Below are positions 26,601-38,355 of a DNA stretch of 64,000 nt, one piece after another (positions within the stretch are counted from its first letter, which is position 1; every line of letters starts with the position of its first letter). Under the pieces are notes generated by a model. The model did not search any database. It was given only the letters and a program-made list of their open reading frames with translations, and had not been told where the DNA came from. Location: positions 111,094,256-111,158,255 of the forward strand of contig NC_134366.1 of the NCBI RefSeq assembly GCF_035582795.1, in the 5' to 3' direction. The position numbers and the translations under genes were made by a program. The stretch is from Mycteria americana (lineage: Eukaryota > Chordata > Aves > Ciconiiformes > Ciconiidae).

Positions 26601-28560
26601 GGCTCTGCAGTGTGTGGCGTGGTATTCACCAGCTATAGCCCAGGGGCCAGCAGGCTACATTTAAGGCCTCTTTCCTTAATTTATTCCCAGTGACCAGCTT
26701 CCCTGGGAGCGGGGCAGAGGGCTTCGTATGTTCACTGGGAGCAAACGGCACTACAAGACCATATGAACTCAAAAAGGTACAAATCTTGAGGTCTAGTTTC
26801 TCACCAACTTGATTCCCAAACAACCCCTCAAGACAAGTCCATCCTCCCCTCCAAAAACTCACCAGGCCATTTTATCATTAAATGATGTTAAATTTTTCTG
26901 AAATTGAGGCAGTAACTTTTTTTTTTTGCAGTTACAATTGGATACGGGCCATATTTGCAGATTCAGAGCCTTTTTATTTCCCTGAGATGCTTGATCCCCA
27001 GCGTGCCATGGAAGCGCTCTGCAGGCTTTGAATCAAGGCTGTGATTCCCCACCGCAGCCGGCACGGCTCTGCAAGGCTACGTTCACAAGCAATTGCTAGA
27101 GCAGATCCTTAACTGGTCCTTGACAATGTTCAACTCATACGCACAGTAGGTGGGTGGGGGAATTTGATGGCTTTCAGGTTGTGTGGAGGAAAGGAAAAAA
27201 ATAGACTTTGTTCTGTATTTGGCATGAAAATGATTAATCTCTTTTATATTCTTTTAAGTTACAACATGGATGTGGAGCGAGAGACTTAGATTTTAATCTT
27301 TTCACTGAAGTAAAATAATTAAACCGGTTTCACAAACTCATTTATTTCCACATGAAATACTCCATTTCAGGCATGTTTGAAAAAGTGTTTCAGAAGTTCA
27401 CGATTAAAAGCAAGCAGCTGCATATTGATAACAGGGGAAATATCTCACTGAGGCTTTAGATCACAGGAATCCACTCAGCAAAGGAACCAATTTTTCTTTC
27501 TAATTTTGAAAAAAAAAAAGCCCCACTGGTTAGAGTGCTAGCCTGAAATTAAAACACGTATCTGCTTATTTTGCAAGAGAAACATAAAAATGGGTTGAAA
27601 GAGCTGCAGCTCTTTTAATATCTCACAAACAACAATTTACTGTGAAGAGAAAAGCTACTGAGCTCTTCCTCCTCTAATTACTATTAATTTGTTACGTATG
27701 GACAGAAGATGTGCCACTGTTTATATGAGTATTTTAAATACTGACTGATTATGATCTCTATGCTTGCTGTCGAAGTTATTGTCACGGAGGGGCGATTGCA
27801 GTGGGTTACGTGTGCGCCCAGCGCTCGCTGCAGCGCACCCCGAGCAGTCCCAAGCGGTGTCTGCCTGCTGGTCTCGAGTGGAGACTCTATCACCAAAAAC
27901 ATCCAATGCAATAAGTGCTTGTAATGATTTGTTTCCCATGCAATAGCCTGTTCTTGTACCTTAACCCCTGACAGCTCGGTTTTATCAAATGATAAAATGT
28001 TTTATCACATGAGTCAATGCTTAGATGGAAAATGTGTTTTGGGAGAACTTGTGATGACTTACAAGTCAGTTTGCTCAATCTGTTTTTCTGTCCTTGGACT
28101 TGTCAAGCATGAAGATAATCAAATCCTGGCAGCATTTATATTTGATATCCATCTAGAATAACTTACTGGGTCTAAGAATTTTCTCAGTCTGACACTTGGG
28201 GTCACCAAGGGTTTTTCTGGGCCAAAGAGTGCCAGTGGTGGGCAGAACGTCCCTCAGTCGGGCTCCTTGATGGCCCATCAGGATAAAACCAGCTTCTGTC
28301 TGCTGTGAGAAGTTTTCACCTACAGTTGTCCACAGACAGTTGTCTACAGTTGTCTAACATGTGGGCCCATGATTTTTTTGGCAACTTTTCAAAACTGGGC
28401 TTTTTCAAAATTATTTCCATCCTCACTCGGTAGTTGGATGTTTGGAGTTTGGCAGACTTGGAGAAAAAGATCTGCAAGGGAATTCAGGGTTCAGAAAGTC
28501 ACACTCACGTTATCAGTATTTTAATTTGCCCTGAACTCAGACTTAAGCCCAGAAGGAATC
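20636..28560. other. Intergenic DNA, no gene seen
   Basis: AT-rich unique sequence. Open frames up to 125 codons (24795-25590, both strands) overlap one another without recognisable domains. Some AT-rich blocks with homeodomain-like TAAT cores (for example 26400-26560) could be conserved non-coding elements, but that cannot be judged without alignment. Confidence 0.55.
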
Positions 28561-28564
28561 ATTA

Positions 28565-28800
28565 AATATTGTAAACTTCTGTAGATCACAGGCTTTCAAA
28601 TAGTTACCCTTTGTTGAGGCCCCAGAAATGTTTGTTTGATTACTCATGTCTTCCATGTGAGATTTGATTGTTGATTTGAAGACATCCAGACACGGAAAGC
28701 CCTCCACTTCTCTTCGTGGTTTGTTCCAATGGCTAATCACTCTCACTTGTTTCTCAATTAAATCTGTCTGATGCTGGCTTCCAGCCATCTATTCTTACAA
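28565..28800 (-). mobile_element. Old CR1-like LINE 3' fragment, minus orientation
   Basis: GACATCCAGACACGG, TTTGTTCCAATGGCTAATCAC and the later GGCTTCCAGCCATCTATTCTTAC recall, in order, the reverse-complement 3' end of an ancient amniote CR1/L3-type element. It is heavily diverged and non-coding. Confidence 0.6.
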
Positions 28801-30590
28801 TGTCTTTCTTATGAAGTAAGACAGCTTTGGGTAAGTCAGGGTCAGGCACTGGCAAGCTACATTTGCTCAAGCAAAATGCTCTGCAAGAATAGTTGTTAGC
28901 ATTTTTAATTATAAACTCTTTATAGATTTATTTAAATGAATTGAAATAAAAAACCCACAGTGAATTAGTGGTTTATATAGCATTTTAAAAGGCATTAAGC
29001 ACTGTATGAGCATATGGTTTTATTTTAATATTTCTCTAGGCAGGTATTATTGAGAATTGGCAAAATAAAAAACCCTACGTGTTTATTCTTCTGCTTTGTA
29101 TAATGAACATCTGCATTCTTGTCTACCTGAAGTGTCTGTTTATGAAGTTGGAGAAATCTACTGTCTAAGGAGTAGGCCAGAACAGCACTGGAAACTTGAA
29201 AGAAATACCAGCCAAGGTCTGGCTGACTAAAGAGAATGAAATAAAACTCAAAGCTTCACCTGTCTCTAATGAAACTGATAGGGAAAAACCTTAAAGACCC
29301 AGCTATAGCATTCAATAGTTGTATTTTCATTAGGAAGCTGTTTCTTCTCTGCCAGCTGTACCCTGAAATCAGGATGGACAGAGAAACTGAGGCCTCAGAT
29401 GCCCAGAAGAATCAGGAATTACTCAAAAATGCAGCACAGCAGAGAGAAGAAGAAAAAAATCTGGGTCTGCATCCATTGGAAGTTTTGCTCTCAATGCTAA
29501 CGTACGCTTTACTGCTTTGAAATATTTCTTCTATACAGTCCCCTCAGATTCGAGGACTGTTAATGTCACTCCCTATGTCAATGTCACTGTGCTGGGGGGG
29601 GTCCATCTGCCGCCTGTTTACAGGCTGGGTTCAAAAGGATGGCACCATCAGGACATACTGAAAACCTGAGACAAGCACAAGAATGCTTTGTAAATCCACC
29701 AGCCTCGAAGCCCACAGAGATGTAAAATCAGGCAGAGAGGCCAGGGGCAAGGGCAGGAAAAGTAAAATATTAAAAAAAACCCAACAAACAACCAACCTGC
29801 AAAGTACTACTCCAGAAAGTTACTGTCATCTTTCTAATACGAGTTTCAAAGACCCCTACAAAACAAACTAGCCAAGATTTATTTTAATAATTGAGACAAT
29901 TGTCTAACTTCTTGTTCTCCACCACGGAAGAACAACACTGCACTTAACTAGGCGTTGTGAATGAATCGATTACACAATTACCATTACTGCAGTTATCCGA
30001 TTATGCCCTTTCACACAGCTAAAGGAAATCAAAGACAATCCACATACATTAATGTGCTGCACCTTTTCTTCAGGATACTCTGGCGTCACATTAAGTGCTG
30101 TTTCTAGAGACTGCCTGCAGCGGATTTAATTTCTGCTTGGGTTGAATAAAGGAAAGATAATGTTACTTCAATCTCTCTGAGTCATGTGGGTTTTGTTTTG
30201 ATCGTATTTCAGGAATATTCACATGCTTCCCATACATACTGTAAGAGTATTTTTGTAACAAAAAGTTGTCCTTCCTAAGGTCATTTATTTTAGTTTCAAT
30301 GCAGCCATGCTGATACATGGGAGATGAAGGGGCATGAGAACTTACTTCCCCATTTAATCACAAACTCTAAGCGATAAAATGTATTCCCCAAGTACTAAGA
30401 ATAGTTTTGCACCAAATCTTACATATGGAAACTCCCATGACTTTTGATTAGCAGAGTCAAGATCTACAGGATTTATCTCTGAGGCCACCTCTATACCCCT
30501 TTATTAGGTTAATCCTGAGGGCAGCCAAGGCTGCAGCACTCCTATATCCATACCGCAGCCCTTTAGGGCACCCTGGCAGACCCTGAGCAT

Positions 30591-30650
30591 GGGGTCTACC
30601 CCCAGCTTGTTGGGGGTCTACCCCCTTGCAGCTCTCTCCCAGCTTGTTTA
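30591..30650. repeat. Paired GGGGTCTACCCC mini-palindromes with direct repeats
   Basis: GGGGTCTACCCC occurs at 30591-30602 and again at 30613-30624 (each GGGGT-CT-ACCCC). The word CAGCTTGTT follows both copies, so the segment looks like a diverged tandem duplication. Confidence 0.7.
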
Positions 30651-32289
30651 CATTACACATAGCCAGGGCCCTAACTATCTGGCCCCACATAAATGGCTCT
30701 GCTTGGCTGACGTTACTGTTTACCACTGCCACTTAACACAAAAAGGGAAGAGGTGGGGAAACCCAGTCCTGAGCTGCCTGCACTAGCCACCGGCAGCCAG
30801 AACCTGGCGTTGAATGGACCAAACAGCATTTGCACCCTCAGGTTTCCCTGAGCACCTGCATGAATGTAGACTTTATTCCATTGCGAAGGTCAAAGTCCGT
30901 TGGTATTGCCTCAGTTAAAAACATCTTTGCTTTCCTTGTTCCCATGCTTTGCTCATATCTATGCAACAGGGCTACAATGGTCTCATTGGTCTCATGGTCT
31001 CAAACTCTCATGGTCTCAATGCCCTGTGAAATCTGTCTAGTGTGGGATGTCCTGGAAACCACTGTGGAGCCAGGCCCACCATGAACACTGTGATGAGACT
31101 TGCCATGGCAGGAGAAGCACAAACAAGGCTCTCTCTCCGTTTTTCTAAAAAGGCAAAAGAAAACATGCTGAACCCAAGGAAACCCACTGCAGGGCATTTT
31201 GTGATGGGGAGGTGTCACTAAGAGTGAGTCTGAAGGATGGCCCCTTCAAGAAGGTAAGGAGGGAAGGAGTAAAAGCTTGAAAACAGAGAAATTAGCTGCT
31301 TCTAGAGCTGAGCAGGGCTACTGATTAGTGTCAGTCATGGATCCATCTTCTCTGTATTTTCTTAGCCTTCATGTCCACCATACACCTACTCATTGGGTAG
31401 TTCTGGTAGTGCCTAATGGGAGCCAAGCTGTGCAGTAGGCACAGCCATCACAAACTTTGTTAGATGGCTTCTGTGTCAACGCTAGCTCTGGCAGGGGTGG
31501 GGTGGATTTGCTGGTATATCTGTCACCCCATCTTGGGATGCTACAGGATCACTTTCCAGATATCCGTATACACAACTGGAAGAATATACTGCTTGGCAGT
31601 GGCCACTGATCATTGGGCATAAAAGGATGTAGGAGCTAGAAGAAAGATGGTGGTGCAGTTAGGTGAAGAGCATCATCCATCTGAAATCAGCAGCACATTC
31701 CCTCACCCTTGCACCCCAGAAAAGCCACTGGTCTAGAGGACAAGTCTCAAGGTCTCCCTCTCAAAGGTCCCTTCAAAGCAAATCTTGCAAGACTAGACAA
31801 CTGGCAAACTTCTTGGTCCTCCCTGGATCTTTGCTTGGGCTGATACAAGTTTGGAAGCCAAGGCAGGGGTAGAAAAACACTGACTAGTGACAGAGATTTC
31901 TGGCTGGGAAACATCGGACTGGGGTAAGACTGTGGGAGAGAGCGAGCCTTGTGGGAGAGGCTGGTGCTGTCTTACATGCTGGGGCACGCCAGGCTGCTCA
32001 GAAATAGGTTTCTGGCATGTACTCACGGGTAGAACTAGCTGGTGCCAGGCCCAGGAGAGAATCAGCTCCACGTGGCTCACATAGCACCATCAACCAGCCT
32101 GGATAAACATTGCAAGCCTGGGACTGGGAAATGGAGGGGTGGGTGTCGGGGCATCAAGGGAGGCAGCCAGCCAGCCAGGGGCTGGGTACCGAGCAGGGTC
32201 AGCACCTTACAGCAAATAGATTGCATCCAAACAAAGACCATTCCTGTTAAGGTCTTTTCTGACTCTGTATAAAGTGGCAGCGGGAAGCT

Positions 32290-32740
32290 CTGGCTTGCTG
32301 AAAAATGACGTAGGGCTGAGTCTGAGAACGGGAGCATGGCAGGTGCCTTCTGCAGCTGCAGGCGTGGGAGCCCTGGGCGCACACAAGTCTCGTTGCCCTG
32401 CCACCCGCTGCTCCTGCTGCTGCTGACGGGGCAGGTCTGAGTTCAGTGGCCGTCTGACCACCGGTGCAGGAACGGGGAACCATGTTCAAGTGAGGGGGGA
32501 GGCTGAAGGATGGGAGAGAGGGTCCTGCTGCCCAAGCAAGGTACCCTGACCAGGGCTGCAGCCGTATCGTCCTGCCTGGGAGTCCTGCCATCGTAGGGAC
32601 ACCTGCCCGCAGGCAAAGCTGGGCCTGCCATGGCTCAGCCGGGCTGGCACTCCTGGCCAGGGAGATGCTGGCAGGGACAGAGGCACCCTGGGGCCGGGAC
32701 ACGCCGAGGGACTGCAGCCGTGGGCGACCCACTCAGGAAC
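32290..32740. other. GC-rich intergenic patch with overlapping minus-strand open frames
   Basis: A locally GC-rich block in AT-rich surroundings. Minus-strand frames of 161 codons (32247-32732) and 141 codons (32486-32911) overlap each other. Their Ala/Pro/Ser/Arg-rich translations look like composition effects and match no family I know. It could be a promoter of an unannotated transcript, an old insertion, or nothing. Confidence 0.35.
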
Positions 32741-33600
32741 AGAGCAGGAGGAAAAGCAGTAAGCAGCAAAGAGCAGCAAAACATCATCACGAACAGGAGC
32801 GTGTAGTTTTGTGAGACAACACACCGTAAGCACAAGCAAGAAGCAATGGAAGCTGATGCAGAAAGGACAAGGGTAAAAAAGACACGAGCAAATATATGCG
32901 CAGAATACCAATGCTCACAGTCTTATTTTAAGTCAAAATATTTTTTTCCCTCAAGAATAAAAGTTAGAAGGAAAAGGTAAAAGAAATCTCATGTGTATGA
33001 AATACCTCAATCTCAAAAGACCAAAATGGGAAAAATAAAGCTTATTTCAATTCTTGCTAGATTCCCATTTCAAAAGACACCTGGCTCTGACACTCTGAAT
33101 GCATTTAATCACATCTGTCCTATTAAGCAACAGAGCGAACAACCTGAACTGTGTGAAAATTGTTGCTGGCCCAAACATGAGTCACTAGGAATGAAAACCA
33201 GCCCCATTAATTACTTTCTGTAGAGCATTCCCAAAATGCATTATTCACACCGAAGTTCTAAGCACGTTGTAGTTCATGAGGCAGAGGTGGGAAGACCCTC
33301 ATTCGGATGCAGGCAGAGAGCTACGCCCTCGGACTGAGCATGCATAAACTTGTGGGAGAGGGGAGTGACAAAAATGACACAGAATTCAGCATGATTGATT
33401 GCCTAGCTTTAATAGAATTGCCGCCATAATCATAAAGGGCGACACGATTAAGTGTACAAAGAAAAGAACTTGATGGGAATCAGGTGACCTATAATCGGTT
33501 ATAAATGTTGCTACTTAACAGCTCTCTGTTCCTATCCGTAGCCTGTGCCTCCAACTATGTGTCTCTTCTGTCTGGTCGAGTACAAGCTCATCAGAACAGC

Positions 33601-33670
33601 AGTGATGCTAGCGCGACTTCCAAATTTTTGGAAGTCGATGCTAGTGATGCTATGCGACTTCCAAATTTTT
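33601..33670. repeat. 42-bp partial tandem repeat containing a perfect 11-bp-arm palindrome
   Basis: Copy 1 starts at 33601 and copy 2 at 33643 (29 versus 28 bases, one indel/substitution cluster). Copy 1 contains CGACTTCCAAA (33614-33624) and its exact reverse complement (33627-33637) around a 2-base loop. Copy 2 keeps only the left arm. Confidence 0.9.
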
Positions 33671-36597
33671 ACAGACTGTTATATCTAAAAGTGATGATAA
33701 AACGTATTATACCTTAATGAAATAGTGAGTTACTGCATAAATATTTTATCCTATGTTCACAAAAATATAAAAAAAGCACTCGGTGCATTCTATGCTAAAC
33801 TGTTTTTTGTAATGAACACGTTAAAAGTCTGCTGTGTTATTATTCTGGATTATTCTGAAAATACTCGCCCTGATTGTGCAGTAGTAGGCATGCAAAGTTG
33901 ATCTGAAGGAGCTAAACTTTGCATCAAGTTTCCCCTGGGTACTGTGTGAAACTGCACAATAAATAGGTATTGCTGTAACTTACACAGATCCTGACTCTTC
34001 AGAGACATGAAAATAAAAATGTTGTGGTGTTAAAATGTAGCCCTGACAGGTCTATTACACTCTTCACAAAGTCTGATAATTTTCTTCTAACAGTAGCTGT
34101 CTTAATAATTAATGATGCATACTGTTGATGTTATCTTTATTTTTATTTATTTTTCTGTTATTTCTGTTATCTTTATTTTTCTACTTAATCTACAGGGACT
34201 TTCTGTGAGATCTGCCACTCTGTGTTCTCCTTTCCAGTTGCCAGTAAGACTGCTTTAGATCTCCATCTTGGGTTACAAATTCCATATGACAGCATAAAAA
34301 CAGGGGGGTTTTGACTGAAGTTTGGAAAAAAAACAAAATATTTTAAGCTGCAAAGCAGGAAAAAACCCTTCTTCTATAGCATCTTTTAAACTTTCCAGTA
34401 ATACTTGAAAAGATCCAAACAGATGAGAACTTTCCTCCATAAAGATGTACACAGCATTCAGAGTATTGAAACCCTCAGCGTAATTGTTATGATAAATTCC
34501 CATGGGCTTATTATCACTGAATAACAATGCAGAAAGTAAGTAGCTTTTAGCCTTTTAATTTGGATTCATTTAAAATGAATTAATCCCTGTAGTCGTATGT
34601 CAAACACGTAAACCAGCTTTCTAAAGGAGTGTCTCTGTGATTTCACACAACTTCTTGCCCACTCCCACCCAGTCGGCTCCCTCCAGCCCAGAAAAAGCCT
34701 GGGAAAGTAGGTAAAATTGGCATTCTGACCCAAAGGCCGGCAGATTTGGCTCTGCCGGGGGAGCGGAGGGCGTGAGGGAGTACAGTTCAGCATCCCTCAC
34801 CCAGCTGGGGCCTCAGATTTCAGCAGACGCATGCACGCCAATAGCCGATGGATATACGCACATCCAGTATTCCCAGTAAGGGCAAAATCCTGAAACTGAT
34901 GTTGTTTTTCCTTTACATCTGAACGGTGGTTTACACTACTTGAGCTTACGCTGCTAACGTCAATCAATTCATCTCTAAATGAGAATTAATGAAGGTGTAT
35001 GCTTAATACCAAGCTGGCGGCGTGCCCAGGTATTGGGAGCTGTGTGTTTTCCATTACTGGAATGCATTTACTCTCGCTGATGTGCAGAATTCACATTTTA
35101 TTGTTATTCTTTCTAAATTAAAAAAACTGCAGAGGCAGAATATCCAATTAGTACTATAAGACTGAGAAATAATAACCCAAGTTTGGTCAATAGGACAAAG
35201 TGCTCACTTTGTCTGGGTGGCATTTTAGTGAGGGCATTCCTAAAGGAGCTGTGAGATTTGATATGAAATGAAATGCTTTCGTCAGCCTTCAAAGCATCTG
35301 ATCTCCCACGAAATAAAACCTTAAGGAAAGGAGTCTTAGTTAAGTCTTTCTTTCAACAGAAAGAGCACTACGGAAATTTCCTGGTTAACAAATGTATGAA
35401 TTTATGCAAATTTCAGTTCCTTACAATGCTGGTCACATAGGTTAAAAGATGCACAGTAAGCTGCAGAATGATAACTGCTTTACAGAGGGTTTGGTTTTCT
35501 TTTTTCCATATTATTTTCCATCATATGAACGGTAGAAAAAGAAATGAAGTTAATTTTCTGACCATTTTTTTTTGAAGACTGAAAACTACACATTATCATT
35601 TTGAATTATGACTTATCACCCTTTTTTCCCCTTTTCAGCAGAGGCTGAATTTTGTTTCATCTACCTCATCTGCTTTGAAATATCCCAGAGCCATGCAGCT
35701 CCAGGTGCAATAAAGATATTTCTGCTGCATAATATAATCAAAAATGTAACATAAGAAGTTAAATATGTGTCTGCATCTATTTCAGCTGTGTAGGCTTAGG
35801 TATCTTTTGCTAGCACCTCCCAGTGGAATAACCCTTTTTATTTTTATTCGGGAAAGCACTTTGGCACTGAGCAGTCTTAGCTGCTTTCCCTGGTGCTGTT
35901 CACCGGCTGAACTGAGACAGGTGGCCAGCTGCTTTGCAAGGCAAGGCGAATGTTTATTCTTGCTAAAATCTGTGCTGCGATACGATGCATAATTAAGGGA
36001 AATGCATTTTGCTGGACTGGGGAAGCTGAAAAGCACGCAATCACGTGCTTTATCTTTATTTCTGTTAAGGTTCAACTTTGGATCATTTACCCAGGTGATG
36101 ATTTTGACTGCCAGGCACGCCTGCAGCGCCCAGACCAACGCGTTGGAACAGGTAGGTCCTGGCACGTAGAAGAGTGGGAGTTTTACCTTCGCTGCTAAGT
36201 TGGCATCACCCAAGATTTCATACCACAGCCACACTGCAAGCTGCAACTATCAGCGCACTTGGCTAACTCTTGATTTATTTAAATAGTAGTTGATGACTCA
36301 ATAGTATTTAATTAAACTCATACACATAGAGACAGCGCAGTTGAAACCAGCTAAGCTTTGGCAGCTGTTCCCTTCGATGTAAATGGAGTTTTGTGTCGTG
36401 TATTCTGACAAGGGAACCAGGGTGACAAAATGAAAATTATCCCTCGCACATCACCCCGTGGTACCTGGCAACAGGGAACGACCAAACACTGCTGCCCAGT
36501 CTGAACTGGCTGTACCAGAACAACATTTTGCATATTACTCATACTCTGCATATTTTTAAACATCTGTAATGAAACATAACTATACGTATGTATGAGT

Positions 36598-36672
36598 CTA
36601 TACACACACACACGCTCTAACACATATGCATATGTGTACATATATATTTATAGATATATTTATTTACACACA
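36598..36672. repeat. CA/TA microsatellite-like tract
   Basis: Alternating purine-pyrimidine DNA: ACACACACAC, then ATGCATATGTGTACATATATATTTATAGATATATTTA. It explains the Tyr/Ile/His-rich small open frames here. Confidence 0.8.
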
Positions 36673-38349
36673 TATTGGGCTGCTCTCACACTGGAACAAA
36701 ACTGCATCTGTTCCCAAAAGTGGTTATTTGACCCCAGACAAGGAGCTTCATCCTGCAGGAAGATCAGATGTGTTGGCTTCCAATACTTTTGAAGTTCTCT
36801 TGCTGGAGCAAACTTAAATCCCTTTTACATATTGGGCTTAACAAGAAATTTGTTGTCACTGTTTTGAACAATAAAAAATCATTGCAAGAAGCTATGTGTG
36901 TTCCTGATGGAATTGTAAGCTCTTTGGGAGCAATTTTCACGTATTATTTTCCAGCAAAGTTAGACTGCTTTGTCCCAGATTCTAATGCTACCCTGGGGGG
37001 ATTAAGCTGTTCAGAGGTTGCATCAAGTTCTGCGCAGATCCCAGGGAAAACATACTTGCTCGTCCTGGCTACAAATTTTTAGGTGAGAGGTTGAGCCGCT
37101 GCTCTGTGCTGTCCGCAGGCCAGCAGAATGACATAGTTTTGTGAAGAGACAGAACGCTGTATTGTTGCAGGGCTGCAACGAATTGTTTCCCTGAACCAGT
37201 ACAAGAGATGCCGCAATTCTTCAATTCACAGTTCTCCATGAAGCTAAGACGAGCGTGTTGATGCAAATCGGCATGCAGCCCAAAGTCCTTAAATTGCTGT
37301 ATTTACTAAACTACTTTGTGATATAGTGACATAGTACTTTCAGAGGTCTTAATCCGACTATTTTTAAACCAACCATTAACCACAAGCTGGTATGAAACCA
37401 GCACCAAAGGAACTAAACAGCAAGCTTCCCTGCTGTTATAAGCACCTATAAAATAACTTGTAAACTTCTAAGTTCAGATTTGACAGAGCACTTGAGCATA
37501 CGCCAATTTAAAGTATGTAAGAAGTCCCTTCGGCTTACATCTGTGAAGAGTAGGGAGGAAAAGAACACTGTCAACTTATGAAAGTATTTGAGAAAAGATC
37601 ACTTTCTGGAAGTGCGCATTTACTAAATAACGTAAACTCATTACAAATACTTCAACGGAAGCTTTCTGAATCCTCTAACACAGTGGCCAAAGAAAGCTTT
37701 CTCAAATGTAAATCTGAATCGACTTAGACATAGAATCAGATGATTTGAAAACTGATGAAAAAGCTATAAAACACTATAAAACCTAGCAGGCGCCAAAGGG
37801 CAGGTGATATCTTCTGCCAGCTGACCAGTTTCTCACACCCGGGGATTGTTTTAACCTGTTACATTTCCACTTGTTCCTGATGCACATTTACATATTTTGG
37901 GGCAGGTGGGTGGGTCTGTTCCTTTAATCTTGAGAAATCAAGCCTGCAGACATCACACGTGGAGGCTCCAGGTAATCCTAGATGTCGAGGGCTCCTGTGC
38001 TTGGACAGCTTTGTGTACCTGCCAGAAGTGAGGGTATTCTGCTCAGTTAGCAAGAATTGATTAAAAGGAGAGACTGAGACGGGCTCTTCCAACCCCTCCA
38101 TATAAACAGTGAAGGGTAAGGCAGCAGCAAAGGTCCCTCCAGCTTCGCCAAATCCTCCGAAGGCAGCCCAGCACTACTCCTTCCTCCCCGTTAGTGGCAT
38201 TTCCAGCACCACTCCTACAGCCAGCATGTTTCCACTCACTATCAACACCTTACTATACATTTACAAGGAGTGGGTGGATGGGGAAGAATAACCCCCCAGC
38301 ACAGACAAGGAAGTATTCGTCAGTTTAGCACGAATGAATAATTCAATAG

Positions 38350-38355
38350 TTTATT
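38350..38355 (-). terminator. Minus-strand poly(A) signal AATAAA with GU-rich downstream element
   Basis: Read on the minus strand, AATAAA is followed about 35 bases later by CTTCCTTGTCTGTGCTGGGG, a good downstream element. It coincides with a visible change in sequence character at about 38.34 kb, with AT-rich, CpG-poor, ORF-poor DNA above. It could end a very long C18orf63 3' UTR or another transcript. Confidence 0.45.

Larger units (their letters stand above)
28801..38330. other. Intergenic DNA with several short structured repeats, no gene seen
   Basis: It includes paired GGGGTCTACCCC motifs (30591-30650), a GC-rich patch (about 32290-32740), a 42-bp partial tandem repeat with a palindrome (33601-33670), T-rich low-complexity DNA (34135-34185) and a CA/TA microsatellite (36598-36672). 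No coding gene could be supported. Confidence 0.55.

Noticed and set aside
27525-27590. tRNA-like start (TGGTTAGAGTGCTAGCCTG)
   Set aside because: It resembles an A-box, but no B-box (GGTTCGAATCC-like) or closing acceptor stem follows.
31220-31790. Possible repeat-derived segment
   Set aside because: Some familiar-looking words, but no family could be named and no terminal structure was found.
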